A DNA stretch of 64,000 bases from JAFEDN01 sp963795715 (GTDB lineage Bacteria; Pseudomonadota; Gammaproteobacteria; Coxiellales; Coxiellaceae). Shown in pieces: positions 53,443-62,383 of the stretch (position 1 is the first letter of the stretch; each line of letters starts with the position of its first letter). A model generated the notes under the pieces. The model made no database searches. It was not told where the DNA came from and was given only the letters and a program-made list of their open reading frames with translations. The position numbers were made by a program, and so were the translations under genes. The stretch lies in assembly GCA_963795715.1 (NCBI GenBank), contig CAWCIY010000003.1, positions 1,385,231 to 1,449,230 on the forward strand, in the 5' to 3' direction.

Positions 53443-54201
53443 TTATAATTTTGCCTTTATTCTTGTCTCTTCTTGGCCATTTATGATGATATAATCATCT
53501 TGTTGTGCATATTCATACCCTGAAGGGGTTTTGGATTTTTCTACCTCTTTTTCAACTAAATTATCAATTTGCTGCTCATTTAAGCTGGATGAGCAATTGG
53601 CAATTAGAGAGAATTTCAATATATCCTTCATTTCTAATTTATCTTGAGTTCTAAATCGGTTGGGTACTGGTTCGATAATTTGAAATGAAATTTTTTCTTT
53701 CTTGAGGACGTCAACGACTTTCATGCTATTGATATAGTCGGCATTATATTTTAGTAAGAATGGATGGCTACATCCTCGCGGAGCAGTCAAGGCAATAAAA
53801 CAATAACCTCCTTCATCAATTAACGAAAATAATTTATTAATGGATTTTCTAATTCTATCTTCATCCATAAGGTATAAAACATGTGAACAAATAACTAAAT
53901 CAAATTTTTTAGCTGTTTTGAATTCAAGAAGATCACCAATTTCTACCTTAAAGCCCTCATCTAACAATCGACTTTTAACTTCAGGATTGACGTCTAAAGC
54001 CGTCACCTCTTTGAAAAATGGTTTAAGTCTCTTTGTCATAGCACCAATGCCTGCCCCAATATCTATCATTGAGTCTGTTTTTTTTAATTTCGGAATAATT
54101 TGTTCAACGATAGTTTTGATACTAGAGTCAATATGTGTTGATGATTGAGCAAAAGAAACTAGCATTTTTTTGTACCATAAGCCTTTTGTGTTTTTCATCA
54201 T
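53443..54201 (-). CDS. SAM-dependent methyltransferase
   Basis: The product has 252 residues from ATG 54201, directly after AGGAGGATT; a longer start at 54246 has no such site. Motif I MIDIGAGIGAMTKRL, VTALDVNPEVKSRLL, VEIGDLLEF, FDLVICSHVLYLM and IDEGGYCFIALTAPRG. The helical C-terminus (SLNEQQIDNLVEKEVEKSK) resembles amine/histamine-type methyltransferases. It is 10 bp from the AlkB-like gene, so the two form an operon. Substrate unknown. Confidence 0.85.
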   Translation of the reverse strand: MMKNTKGLWYKKMLVSFAQSSTHIDSSIKTIVEQIIPKLKKTDSMIDIGAGIGAMTKRLKPFFKEVTALDVNPEVKSRLLDEGFKVEIGDLLEFKTAKKFDLVICSHVLYLMDEDRIRKSINKLFSLIDEGGYCFIALTAPRGCSHPFLLKYNADYINSMKVVDVLKKEKISFQIIEPVPNRFRTQDKLEMKDILKFSLIANCSSSLNEQQIDNLVEKEVEKSKTPSGYEYAQQDDYIIINGQEETRIKAKL

Positions 54202-54377
54202 AATCCTCCTGAAAAATTGGTGTTTATTATAGTTTTTTTTTATCAAAAATACCAGACTAAATGGCCCAGTGTAAAGATAGACGGGTTTTGAGGCATGAGA
54301 GTTCCCTTTTTAAAATCGGGGTTGTGACTTTTCTCCTTTTTTGCTGTGATTCCCTTCATTCGGAGACTTTTTTCACC

Positions 54378-54655
54378 CTAAAAATACTGCCTCTGCCCAT
54401 TATGGGAACTTTTTAGTTTTGAGTCGCTACCGACTCCTTGCTGATTAGACTTTTCAGTGATGAGCCTTGCGCTGGATATCATGATTTCCCACAATAACAT
54501 ACCATAACTGTAAATATCAGCAGCATAAGTGGCTTTGCCGCCGGTTAATATATCTCCGGTGCACACCATGCCATGGGCTGGTCTTAATTACTGATTTAAT
54601 ACTCGCATAGTGTGCTTTCGATAACCCGAAGTCAGCACATTTTACATTATCAAAC
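54378..54655 (-). pseudogene. Eukaryotic-like protein kinase, C-lobe relic
   Basis: The minus strand reads FDNVKCADFGLSKAHYASIK (DFG motif and activation loop) and, after a frame change, ILTGGKATYAADIYSYGMLLWEI (helix F region). Between them an extra dinucleotide disrupts the expected WCAPEIL (APE motif). The N-lobe and catalytic loop are missing. The relic abuts the 3' end of the Sel1 gene. 54247-54377 shows nothing. Confidence 0.75.
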
Positions 54656-56606
54656 AATTATTGTTTGTAGGATTAGCTCCGAGGGGACGAAATGCATCTT
54701 CAACATGCTGACGAACCACAGTTCCAAAAGTGGCATTGGAATTCCGTGATAAAGGAATAATTACTCCTAATTTAAATAAATTGCTTCTTGCATCACTATT
54801 ACCTTGCTCTTGGGCTAATTTATACCAATAAATGGCTGTATTTATATTTTTTTCTACACCTATACCATTGTGATAACAAACCCCTAAAAGGTTCTGGCCG
54901 GAAGCATTTCCTTGTTCGGCAGCCAAGTGGTAGTAATAAACCGCCCATGTCCAATTAGGTTCGACGCCGATACCCTTTTCATAACACCAACCCAAATTCG
55001 TTTGAGCTGCTGAATTTCCATTTTCTGCTCCTTTTCTAAAATAATATACTGCTTGCTTCACGTCTTTCGAAATGCCTATACCATTCTGGTAACGCCAGCC
55101 TATAGAATTTTGAGACGCTGCATTACCTGCGTCGGCTGCTTTTTTATAGTAAATTGATGCTTGGTTCTCATCTTTAGCTATGCCCGAACCATACTCGTAA
55201 CACCATCCCAAATTACTCAAAGCCACAGAATTTCCTTGATCTGCAGCTTTTCGAAAATAATTGACTGCTTCCTTTTGATTTTTTGCTATACCTCTACCAT
55301 TTTGATAACAGATGCCTAAATTGATTTGAGCCAATGCATAATTTTCCTTGGCCGCTTTTTGATAATACTCTACCGCTAATTTCTCGTCTTTTTGTACTCC
55401 AATGCCAGATTCATAGCATTGACCAAGGGTGTATTGACTAGCCAAATCTCCAATATCAGCCGCTTCCTGAAAATATTTCACCGCCAATTTTTCGTCTTTA
55501 TCAACTCCTTTGCCATCCTTATAACACTGGCCTATAACGTATTGGGCAGCGAGGTACTTTTGATCTGCTGCTTTTTGATAGTAAACTGCTGCTTGTTTCT
55601 CATCTTTAACGACTCCGACTCCGTTCTCATAGCAGCAGCCAAGATTATATTGCGCTAATGAATTTCCTTGATCTGCCGCTCTTTGGTAAAAAGAGATCGC
55701 TAATTTCTCATCTTGGGCTACTCCTTCGCCATTTTTGTAACAAACTCCCAAATTATTTTGAGCATACGACTCTCCTTGTTTTGCTGCTTTTTGATAGTAT
55801 TTAATGGCTTCTTTTGCATCTTTGGTGACGCCAATCCCATTCTGATAAAACCAGCCAAGCCAATTTTGAGCATGCGGGTGTCCCTGATCCGCTGCTTTCT
55901 GGTAATAAGCCCCGGCCTGCTTCTCATCCTTGATCACCCCAACGCCATACTGATAACACGAGCCTAAATTACTTTCAGCATCCGCATTGCCTTTTTCTGC
56001 GGCCTTTTGATAATGTTCAACGGCTTGTTTTGCGTCTTTAGTCACACCCTTACCGTATTGATAACACTCACCAAGTCTATTATTGGCAGCAGCATGTCCT
56101 TGAGCAACTGCTTTCTGATAATAAGCCACATATTGTTTTTCGTCTTTTTCTACCCATTCGTAAAATTGACCTAAAAAATATTGCAATTCCGGATCAGCAG
56201 TCTCCATTCGCTCTTTAAACCATGCTGTAGATTCGCTGACTTTTTTAAAATAACTCTGAGATTTTGCATCATCTTTAACGACACTGTACCCACTATTTTT
56301 ATACATGATACCCAGATATAAATGTGCAAGGGGATATCCACGCTGTCCCGATTTTTCGAAAAAAGGTAACGCTTGAGCATATCGACAAGCTCTATAATGA
56401 GACAATCCTTCTTGAAAATCAGCCTCACTGGAAGTCTCTTTAAGATCACTCTCGTATTTACTTTCTTGGTGTTCACTGACTCTACCAAGCTTAATCTCGC
56501 GTGAATCACTCGGCGCATCTGTGCCAGGTATCGGTGAAAAACGAGCGCAGCAATTGATTGGGTGATTTGGTGAGCGATTTTTAGAGCGTTGTTTGAGTGA
56601 TAACAT
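54642..56606 (-). CDS. Sel1-repeat protein ending in CLIM
   Basis: The product has 654 residues with about 14 Sel1-like repeats of 36 residues (A-x2-NLG-x-CY-x2-G-x-GV-x-KD) over about 90-610. Such solenoids bind proteins and are frequent in Legionella and Coxiella effectors. The last four residues are Cys-Leu-Ile-Met, a textbook CaaX box for host farnesylation. However, this end lies where the ORF meets the kinase relic, so it may be accidental. The 5' end overlaps the truncated helicase gene by 14 bp with no ribosome site at ATG 56606, suggesting the native N-terminus is lost too. Confidence 0.75.
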   Translation of the reverse strand: MLSLKQRSKNRSPNHPINCCARFSPIPGTDAPSDSREIKLGRVSEHQESKYESDLKETSSEADFQEGLSHYRACRYAQALPFFEKSGQRGYPLAHLYLGIMYKNSGYSVVKDDAKSQSYFKKVSESTAWFKERMETADPELQYFLGQFYEWVEKDEKQYVAYYQKAVAQGHAAANNRLGECYQYGKGVTKDAKQAVEHYQKAAEKGNADAESNLGSCYQYGVGVIKDEKQAGAYYQKAADQGHPHAQNWLGWFYQNGIGVTKDAKEAIKYYQKAAKQGESYAQNNLGVCYKNGEGVAQDEKLAISFYQRAADQGNSLAQYNLGCCYENGVGVVKDEKQAAVYYQKAADQKYLAAQYVIGQCYKDGKGVDKDEKLAVKYFQEAADIGDLASQYTLGQCYESGIGVQKDEKLAVEYYQKAAKENYALAQINLGICYQNGRGIAKNQKEAVNYFRKAADQGNSVALSNLGWCYEYGSGIAKDENQASIYYKKAADAGNAASQNSIGWRYQNGIGISKDVKQAVYYFRKGAENGNSAAQTNLGWCYEKGIGVEPNWTWAVYYYHLAAEQGNASGQNLLGVCYHNGIGVEKNINTAIYWYKLAQEQGNSDARSNLFKLGVIIPLSRNSNATFGTVVRQHVEDAFRPLGANPTNNNCLIM

Positions 56607-57996
56607 TCAGCAGTTCGTCCAGTTGATGGATGAAAAGGGTGAATTTATTTTTTCAGACAAACAGGCCGCTCAATTGTCGCGTGCATTAGCTCGCACGGAA
56701 ATTACGCTGGGTCAATCCGGTTATCAAGCATCGGAGTACATCAAGCGTTATTTGCCGAAGGGTTTTTTTTCGCTGCTCATTGCGGATGAGGCGCATGATT
56801 ACAAAAGTGCGCACAGTGCCCAAGGGCAGGCGATGGGGGTGTTGGCTGATCAGGTCAAGAAAATCGTGTTGCTGACTGGAACTTTGATGGGGGGTTATGC
56901 GGATGATCTTTTCTTCTTGCTGTGGCGGATTTCACCGCGCAGAATGATGGAAGATGGTTATCGGTATAATAACCGCCGTTCCTTGGGTTCGGCAGCCATG
57001 GCTTTTTTGGAAACGCACGGGGTATTGAAAAAAACATTCCGTACCCACAAAGAAGACGGCGATTTTCGCACTTCTAAAGCGAAGCGGGGAACGATGCACG
57101 TGACTAAAGCACCGGGCTTCGGCCCACTCGGTATCATGCAGTATTTATTGCCGGTGACGGTATTTATTAAACTGCGGGATATCGACGGACAAATATTGCC
57201 GCCGTATACGGAACGTTTGATTAACGTAACAATGACGGAGCAGCAATACGCCGAATATATGCCTTTGGAGCACAAGCTTACAGAAGTGTTGCGTGCAGCC
57301 TTGAAACACGGTGATCATTGTCTCTTGGGGGTGGTGATCAATTGTTTGCTGGCTTGGCCGGATTGCTGTTTTCGGGAGGAGATCGTGCGCCATCCGCGCA
57401 AGGGAATTATTCTGAAAAGAGTCCCGGTCGTATTGAATGATGACCCTTCCCCCAAGGAAGAAGCCATGATTCAACTGTGCCTGGATGCTAAAAACGCCGG
57501 ACGACGTACTCTGTTGTATACAGTGTACACCGGGACGCGCGATACCACAGGCCGGTTAAAAAGCCTGCTGGAACGAGCGGGCTTGAAACCGGCGGTATTG
57601 CGTGCCAGTGTAGCGGCGGATAAGCGCGAGGAGTGGATTGCCGACCAGGTGGATCGGGACATTGATGTCTTGATTTGCCACCCAGAACTCGTAAAAACGG
57701 GGCTGGATTTATTGGCATTTCCAACCATTGTGTTTATGCAGACTGGGTTTTCTGTCTATACGTTGATGCAAGCGGCGCGCCGGAGTTGGCGAATCGGTCA
57801 GCAGCAAGCGGTGGAAGTGTATTTTCTCGGCTATGAAGAAACGGCACAGATTCGATGTCTGTTGCTGATGGCCAAGAAAATCGCGGTCATGCAATCGACT
57901 GCGGGGACGATGCCAGAATCTGGGTTGGACGTATTGAATCAAAATGCTGACAGTGTGGAAATGGCGTTGGCGAAGCAATTGTTGCAAGACAATTAA
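56593..57996 (+). pseudogene. SNF2/DEAH-type helicase, 5'-truncated
   Basis: The frame has 467 residues. Present: motif II LLIADEAHDYKSA, motif III VLLTGTLMGG, then a helicase C domain with RTLLYTVYTGTRDTTGRL, LICHPELVKTGLDLL and the motif VI-like QAARRSWRIGQ. The Walker A lobe is missing upstream, because the frame begins at the junction with the Sel1 gene. GC content is visibly higher than in neighbours, as for genes brought in by an integrative or conjugative element. Without motif I it cannot be an active ATPase. Confidence 0.8.
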
Positions 57997-58011
57997 GTCA
58001 ATACCGATTAG

Positions 58012-58051
58012 AATACCCTATAAATCTAAAAAATTTATGGGGTATTTTTTT
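58012..58051 (+). terminator. Intrinsic terminator of the helicase gene
   Basis: AATACCCTATAAAT pairs with ATTTATGGGGTATT (58012-58025 with 58033-58046, one G-T pair), followed by a T-run to 58051. It lies 15 bp after the stop. Confidence 0.85.
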
Positions 58052-58191
58052 GTTCCAAAAATATTTCTACTTAACTACATCCTTATTATAAAACAGGTGA
58101 TTGGACATTTATCCAATCAGTCAGTGAATGCGTCAGTATTCCATTTGATAGGTTAAATATTTTTAAATTTTATTAATGGAGATATCTCAGT

Positions 58192-59007
58192 ATGAAAAAG
58201 GCATTTATAGAAACCAGTGCCATCAATGCTCTTTATGATAAAGTGACTAATGCCCATGAAACAAAAGCCATACTAAAAAACCATCACTTTTTGCCAGTTT
58301 TGGGGTTATTTACAACTTTTGAACTTGCCAAAACTGATTTATCAGATAAGCCTGGGGTTAAAGATAGGTTTAAAAATTTATTTCGATTTATTCAGGCGCT
58401 TCAACCTGAATTCAGTTGCCGGGATGATCAACTTTTTGAAATGGAATCCAGGAAATTAAAATTCGATCTGGAGGCCAGCCCATTAGTGACGTCGAAAGAG
58501 ACATTAAAAGAGTTAGATGCAAGAATTAATCGTTTTTGTAGTGGAAATATTTTTGATCATGAAAAACATTTTCTTCAACAGAAAGAGAATAATTTTAATC
58601 AATGCAGACATCATTGGGGAAGCCAAACCTATAATCCCAAGGTTTCTGATTTTAAATCTTTATCCGAATATCAAGAAAGATTTTTTAAAAATTATGATTT
58701 GGATTTTATGAAAAAATTTTTCAAATTGACCTGCGGCATTCGTATTCCAGATATTGATATCAAAAAATTAATGTCTGGTATAAATCATTATCCTGCTTTG
58801 CGTACACATATCAATTTTCATTTATATTTAAATTTTAATTTTAAACAAGAACCGCCCGCTACAGAACGACTAATGGATAATATTCAACTGGTAGAGGCTG
58901 CTTATTTTCCAGTCTTTATCAGTGCAGATGGGCGTCATAAAAAATATGCTCATCTTATTAATCCCAATATCGAGTTCATTTTAATTGAAGCTTTGGGAAT
59001 AGATTAA
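58192..59007 (+). CDS. PIN-like domain protein
   Basis: The product has 271 residues. The N-terminus KKAFIETSAINALYDK and LFTTFELAKTD, and the C-terminal DNIQLVEAAYFPVFISADGRHKKYA, follow the PIN order (acidic, E, D, D). The first Asp is replaced by Glu and a long insertion (about 80-215) separates the halves. A nuclease role is inference. GGAG lies 11 nt before ATG 58192. No antitoxin-like gene adjoins it. Confidence 0.5.
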   Translation: MKKAFIETSAINALYDKVTNAHETKAILKNHHFLPVLGLFTTFELAKTDLSDKPGVKDRFKNLFRFIQALQPEFSCRDDQLFEMESRKLKFDLEASPLVTSKETLKELDARINRFCSGNIFDHEKHFLQQKENNFNQCRHHWGSQTYNPKVSDFKSLSEYQERFFKNYDLDFMKKFFKLTCGIRIPDIDIKKLMSGINHYPALRTHINFHLYLNFNFKQEPPATERLMDNIQLVEAAYFPVFISADGRHKKYAHLINPNIEFILIEALGID

Positions 59008-59167
59008 ATTTTAATGAATATTTTATGATTTGTTATTATTCAAGTAGATCATTTCGATACTCAACCAATCCAGTTGTTATTTTTCCTCTGGTGAAGCTTT
59101 GGAAATTCAGTTAATCTAAGCATCGAAAACGGGTCAATTGCAGGATATTTATTTCATTCAGGATAGT

Positions 59168-60115
59168 ATGGTTTCGATTATTCATCACCCGCATGACAAA
59201 TTATTTCAGCTTTCGATGGAAGAACCGCGAGTATATCAAGAATTTCTTGCGGCGCACTTACCGGCTGATCTGTTAAAAAGAATTAATTTGCGCGCGCTCC
59301 AACTGGAGAATGATTCTTTCATTGATGCCGCATATAAAGCGACTGAGGCCGATGTTGTGTTTAGTGTCCCTATGGATGGTATGACCTCTTACATCTATCT
59401 GCTTTTGGAGCATCAAAGTGAAATTGACCTCTTCATTGCGTTTAGATTATTGGTTTACCGGGTTAGATTGATGGAAAGACATCGGAAAAAATATCCCGAT
59501 CAGCCTTTACCGTTAATTTACCCCCTGGTGGTGTATAATGGTGAACAGTCCTGGGAAACCCCCATCGACTTTTTTGCCCTCTTTGGTGAACATGCTGAAC
59601 TGGCTAAAACCTGGTGGCTGAACCCGACGCCTTTAGTGGATATACAAAAGCTACCGGATGAAGATATTATTCGCCGCCAATGGTCAGGCTTAATGGAGTA
59701 CGCGCTGAAGTACAAGCAGGCTCATGATTTTAAACAATTTTTAAAAATATTGTTACCGTGGATTCGAGAGCTTGAACAATCGGATACGGCAGGCTTCTCT
59801 TTAGGCAAAGTTGTGTTAAAATATACACTAGATGGAATAGAAGCCCAAGGTTTTGAGGTCTTTAAAGAAAGTGTTCGTGAGTATTTGTCACCCCCGTTAG
59901 GAGAGGAAATTATGACGTTAGCACAAGAACTGAGAGAAGAAGGTTTTCATCAAGGTGAAACCGCTATGCTTACTCGGCAATTAAAGCGTCGCTTTCATCT
60001 TCGTCAAATACCAGAGTCTTATCTGGCTAAGATTGAAGAGGCGGATGCGGAAACCCTGTTGTTATGGGGTGACAAAATCCTGGATGCTCAATCCTTCGAA
60101 GAAATTTTTGAGTGA
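59168..60115 (+). CDS. Rpn/YhgA-family PD-(D/E)XK nuclease
   Basis: The product has 315 residues from ATG 59168. It begins HHPHDKLFQLSMEEPRVYQEFL, followed by EADVVFSVPMDG and YIYLLLEHQSEID (the D and E-x-Q catalytic signature), LIYPLVVYNGEQSW and the family C-terminus REEGFHQGETAMLTRQLKRRF. Rpn proteins are DNA endonucleases that promote RecA-independent recombination or act in phage defence. Intact and convergent with the LuxR-type gene (15 bp apart). Confidence 0.9.
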   Translation: MVSIIHHPHDKLFQLSMEEPRVYQEFLAAHLPADLLKRINLRALQLENDSFIDAAYKATEADVVFSVPMDGMTSYIYLLLEHQSEIDLFIAFRLLVYRVRLMERHRKKYPDQPLPLIYPLVVYNGEQSWETPIDFFALFGEHAELAKTWWLNPTPLVDIQKLPDEDIIRRQWSGLMEYALKYKQAHDFKQFLKILLPWIRELEQSDTAGFSLGKVVLKYTLDGIEAQGFEVFKESVREYLSPPLGEEIMTLAQELREEGFHQGETAMLTRQLKRRFHLRQIPESYLAKIEEADAETLLLWGDKILDAQSFEEIFE

Positions 60116-60130
60116 TCGAATTATCAGAAA

Positions 60131-60346
60131 TTAATCAGTAACACTGTCCATAGTGACCCAACCTTCCCGAATCGCCCGCCAAGTCAATTGGACATCATTT
60201 CTGACATTCAATTTTTCGAAAATACGGTCGCGGTAGGCGTGGATGGTTTTGTGACTCAACGCCAGTTGATCGGCAATTTCCGCAACCATCTTGCCACGCA
60301 CGATTAAAACCAGGATAGTCCTTTCCCGGTCGGTCAAGTCAATCAT
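60131..60346 (-). CDS. Stand-alone LuxR-type HTH protein
   Basis: The product has 71 residues, only a GerE/LuxR HTH: LTDRERTILVLIVRGKMVAE, IADQLALSHKTIHAYRDRI and FEKLNVRNDVQLTWRAI. No receiver or ligand domain. AAAGGA precedes the ATG. It is divergent from the signalling locus copy 2, whose regulators lack DNA-binding domains, so it might provide the transcriptional output (inference). Short LuxR-type proteins of this size exist as free-standing regulators. Confidence 0.85.
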   Translation of the reverse strand: MIDLTDRERTILVLIVRGKMVAEIADQLALSHKTIHAYRDRIFEKLNVRNDVQLTWRAIREGWVTMDSVTD

Positions 60347-60470
60347 AAAGTCCTTTTTAACGTTCCTCAGTGAGGGGTGATTATGTCATGGCTAAAATAG
60401 CCGATCAATTAAAAAGACAAATATTGCACAAATTTAAATCTGTCAAATGATTTCAGCAAAAATTTACAAG

Positions 60471-60500
60471 TTGCTTTTTATTTTTTGTACGGTTTATAAT
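60471..60500 (+). promoter_or_regulatory. Promoter of signalling locus copy 2
   Basis: TTGCTT (60471-60476), 18-bp spacer and TATAAT (60495-60500), conserved in position with the promoter at 29065. No gene is seen between 60347 and this site. Confidence 0.65.
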
Positions 60501-60506
60501 CCCTAG

Positions 60507-60570
60507 CGAGACATCCAGGTGCTGATAACACCTGGAGCCTCTAACCGATATAATAAGGAAGACTTATTAC
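60507..60570 (+). ncRNA. Structured 5' leader, copy 2
   Basis: Hairpin CCAGGTG/CACCTGG (60515-60521 with 60529-60535), constant GCCTCTAACC, then TAATAAG/CTTATTA (60551-60557 with 60563-60569) with the GAAGA ribosome site in its loop, one base before ATG 60571. It matches the leader at 29099 in order and spacing, with changes confined mostly to loops. Confidence 0.5.
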
Positions 60571-60936
60571 ATGGCTGTGCTAATGTTAACTGAAAATTCA
60601 ATTCTTGTGTATGACTTCGCTCCTCTGCGAAGTAAAATTCCTTTTGATGAAAAAATTATGTGGGTGCATGACCCCCGTTATGCGCCTGCATCCCTAAACA
60701 TTGCCTATTCAGGCCAATTCGTTCAGAAGGATCAGTCCAGGACTTTGAATTGCTCGGTCGATAAAAACCAGTCCATGCGTCAGCGCCGCATAGGGCTGGA
60801 TTCGTTCCAGATTCTCCTATGGGCGCTGGTGGTTGGTGATTATTTTAACATAAAACGTCCCTTCAAAGAGAAAAAAAATCACCCGTCCCATAGGAGAAAA
60901 CATGCACAGACCCTCTTTTATCAAAGCTATTTTTAG
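60571..60936 (+). CDS. Conserved short ORF of the signalling locus (copy 2, intact)
   Basis: The product has 121 residues: MAVLMLTENSILVYDFAPLR, a variable middle with PRYAPASLNIAYSGQFVQKD, then RQRRIGLDSFQILLWALVVG and a basic tail. It is conserved at protein level with the split copy at 29164/40782 (most of the first 16 residues and the RQxRIGL segment). No known family, signal peptide or membrane helix. Its end overlaps the SAHH-like gene by 35 bp, so translation of the two may be coupled. Whether the peptide itself is functional or the ORF is regulatory is open. Confidence 0.55.
   Translation: MAVLMLTENSILVYDFAPLRSKIPFDEKIMWVHDPRYAPASLNIAYSGQFVQKDQSRTLNCSVDKNQSMRQRRIGLDSFQILLWALVVGDYFNIKRPFKEKKNHPSHRRKHAQTLFYQSYF
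60781..60828 (+). ncRNA. Conserved two-tier hairpin upstream of SAHH-like gene, copy 2
   Basis: Outer stem CAGCGCC/GGCGCTG (60781-60787 with 60822-60828), CATAGG/CCTATG (60789-60794 with 60816-60821) after one bulged G, and inner CTGGA/TCCAG (60796-60800 with 60806-60810). It lies 73 bp before ATG 60902. Confidence 0.45.
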
Positions 60937-62362
60937 TAGAACCTCATTCACCTTACCCATCAGCCGACGTCCTTTAGCTCAAGGGGTTAGTCGGTTGAGT
61001 CTTCGCCCATTGCATACTCAGCCACTTCGGGACGCTTACGAACCTTATATTCCTCTGAAAGACCGCCATTGCTTGCACCAATTAGAAACCGATTGGGCAC
61101 AACGACAACCACTGAAAGGCAAGATCGTTCTAATCAATGTTCATTTAACGCGCATTACCTTGGCGCTCATCACCGCCTTGCTAAAATCCGGCGCTCAGGT
61201 AGAGGTCACGGTATCACCGGAATTAGTGACCCATCAGAATGCCTTACAGCCCTTACTGGCTGCGGGTATTCCTTTTTTGCCCATTATCCCCGACGAAAAG
61301 AAAAAGCATTATTATGATGTGGTGTATGACTGTGGTGCCGGTATGAAGGATCTGATGGTTAACGATGGCATGGCCGAACTCACCCAGACCCATCCGATAC
61401 TTTATCGCCACCTGACTTTTCCGGTGATCACCGTTGATGCTTCCAAAACTAAAGTCATCGAAACCGGTTTAGGAACGGGAGATAGTTTTGTGCGGGTGAT
61501 GCATCATCTCGTCCAACAATCCATTGCTACTCTGGTGCTTGGCTGGAATCATCTGCTCCATCAAAATGTTCTCCATCACCCCTTGTATTTGACCACGCTG
61601 CTCAATTTGGTCAACGTCCATCAATTATTTTTACACCATTCATTTATGATTTTTGGCTTTGGTAAAGTCGGCAAAGGTATCGCCGGCGCGTTAGAAAGCG
61701 CTGGGGTGCCGAAGAAAAATATTGTCGTTGTCGATATTTCACCGGAAGCTTATCTGGAGGCGAGAAAACAAGGATATTCCGGTTTTCTTTTACATGCGAA
61801 TAACTCAGAAAGTACTCAAAAAATCAAAAGCGTTCTGCCGGACATGTGGGCGGTGGTGACGGCGACCGGTGTGGAAGGTGCAATTTCCCGGCACTTTTCA
61901 TTCGGCGATTTTGATCGCGTTTCGTGGTTAGCCAACATGAGCACCGGAGATGATTTTGGATCCGATTTTGCCGCAGATAGAATTCTGAATCACAAAAAAC
62001 CGGCTAATTTTATGCTGGATTATCCGACGGAAGTGATGTATTTAGACCCTATTTTTACCCTATTTTTGAAAGCGGGAGAAGAATTACTCAAGAACAAAAC
62101 TTTAAAACCCGGTTTAAATCGAATTGTCTCAGAACTCGATCAAGCCGTGCTGACCCATTGGATTAGCCATCATGGCGATTCGGTGTGGCGGCATCCAGCA
62201 GGGCAGGTACAAACCGAACAATGGATTCAACATCTGCGTCGCCATCCCACCTCATGCTGCCAAGATTTAGCAAATTCGATGCAGCATCATGGCATTTTTC
62301 ATCACGCATCCAACCCTAAACCTCTATCAAAATTATCCCGTGATTTACTACTCACGCTGTAA
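60902..62362 (+). CDS. SAH-hydrolase-like NAD-binding protein (copy 2, intact)
   Basis: The product has 486 residues. About 100-460 resemble S-adenosylhomocysteine hydrolase: VIETGLGTGDSFVRVMHHL (cf. the ETGTGR region), a Rossmann NAD site MIFGFGKVGKGIAGALESAG, VVTATGVEGAISRHF and WLANMSTGDDFG (cf. VTATGN and NIGHFD). Key SAHH residues are altered, so a true hydrolase reaction is uncertain; an NAD-dependent enzyme or sensor is possible. AGGAG precedes ATG 60902. It is followed by a PAS kinase and response regulator, as in copy 1, which suggests that it makes or senses the signal for that pair (inference). Confidence 0.7.
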   Translation: MHRPSFIKAIFSRTSFTLPISRRPLAQGVSRLSLRPLHTQPLRDAYEPYIPLKDRHCLHQLETDWAQRQPLKGKIVLINVHLTRITLALITALLKSGAQVEVTVSPELVTHQNALQPLLAAGIPFLPIIPDEKKKHYYDVVYDCGAGMKDLMVNDGMAELTQTHPILYRHLTFPVITVDASKTKVIETGLGTGDSFVRVMHHLVQQSIATLVLGWNHLLHQNVLHHPLYLTTLLNLVNVHQLFLHHSFMIFGFGKVGKGIAGALESAGVPKKNIVVVDISPEAYLEARKQGYSGFLLHANNSESTQKIKSVLPDMWAVVTATGVEGAISRHFSFGDFDRVSWLANMSTGDDFGSDFAADRILNHKKPANFMLDYPTEVMYLDPIFTLFLKAGEELLKNKTLKPGLNRIVSELDQAVLTHWISHHGDSVWRHPAGQVQTEQWIQHLRRHPTSCCQDLANSMQHHGIFHHASNPKPLSKLSRDLLLTL

Positions 62363-62383
62363 TATTCATCAAAGGAATGTATC

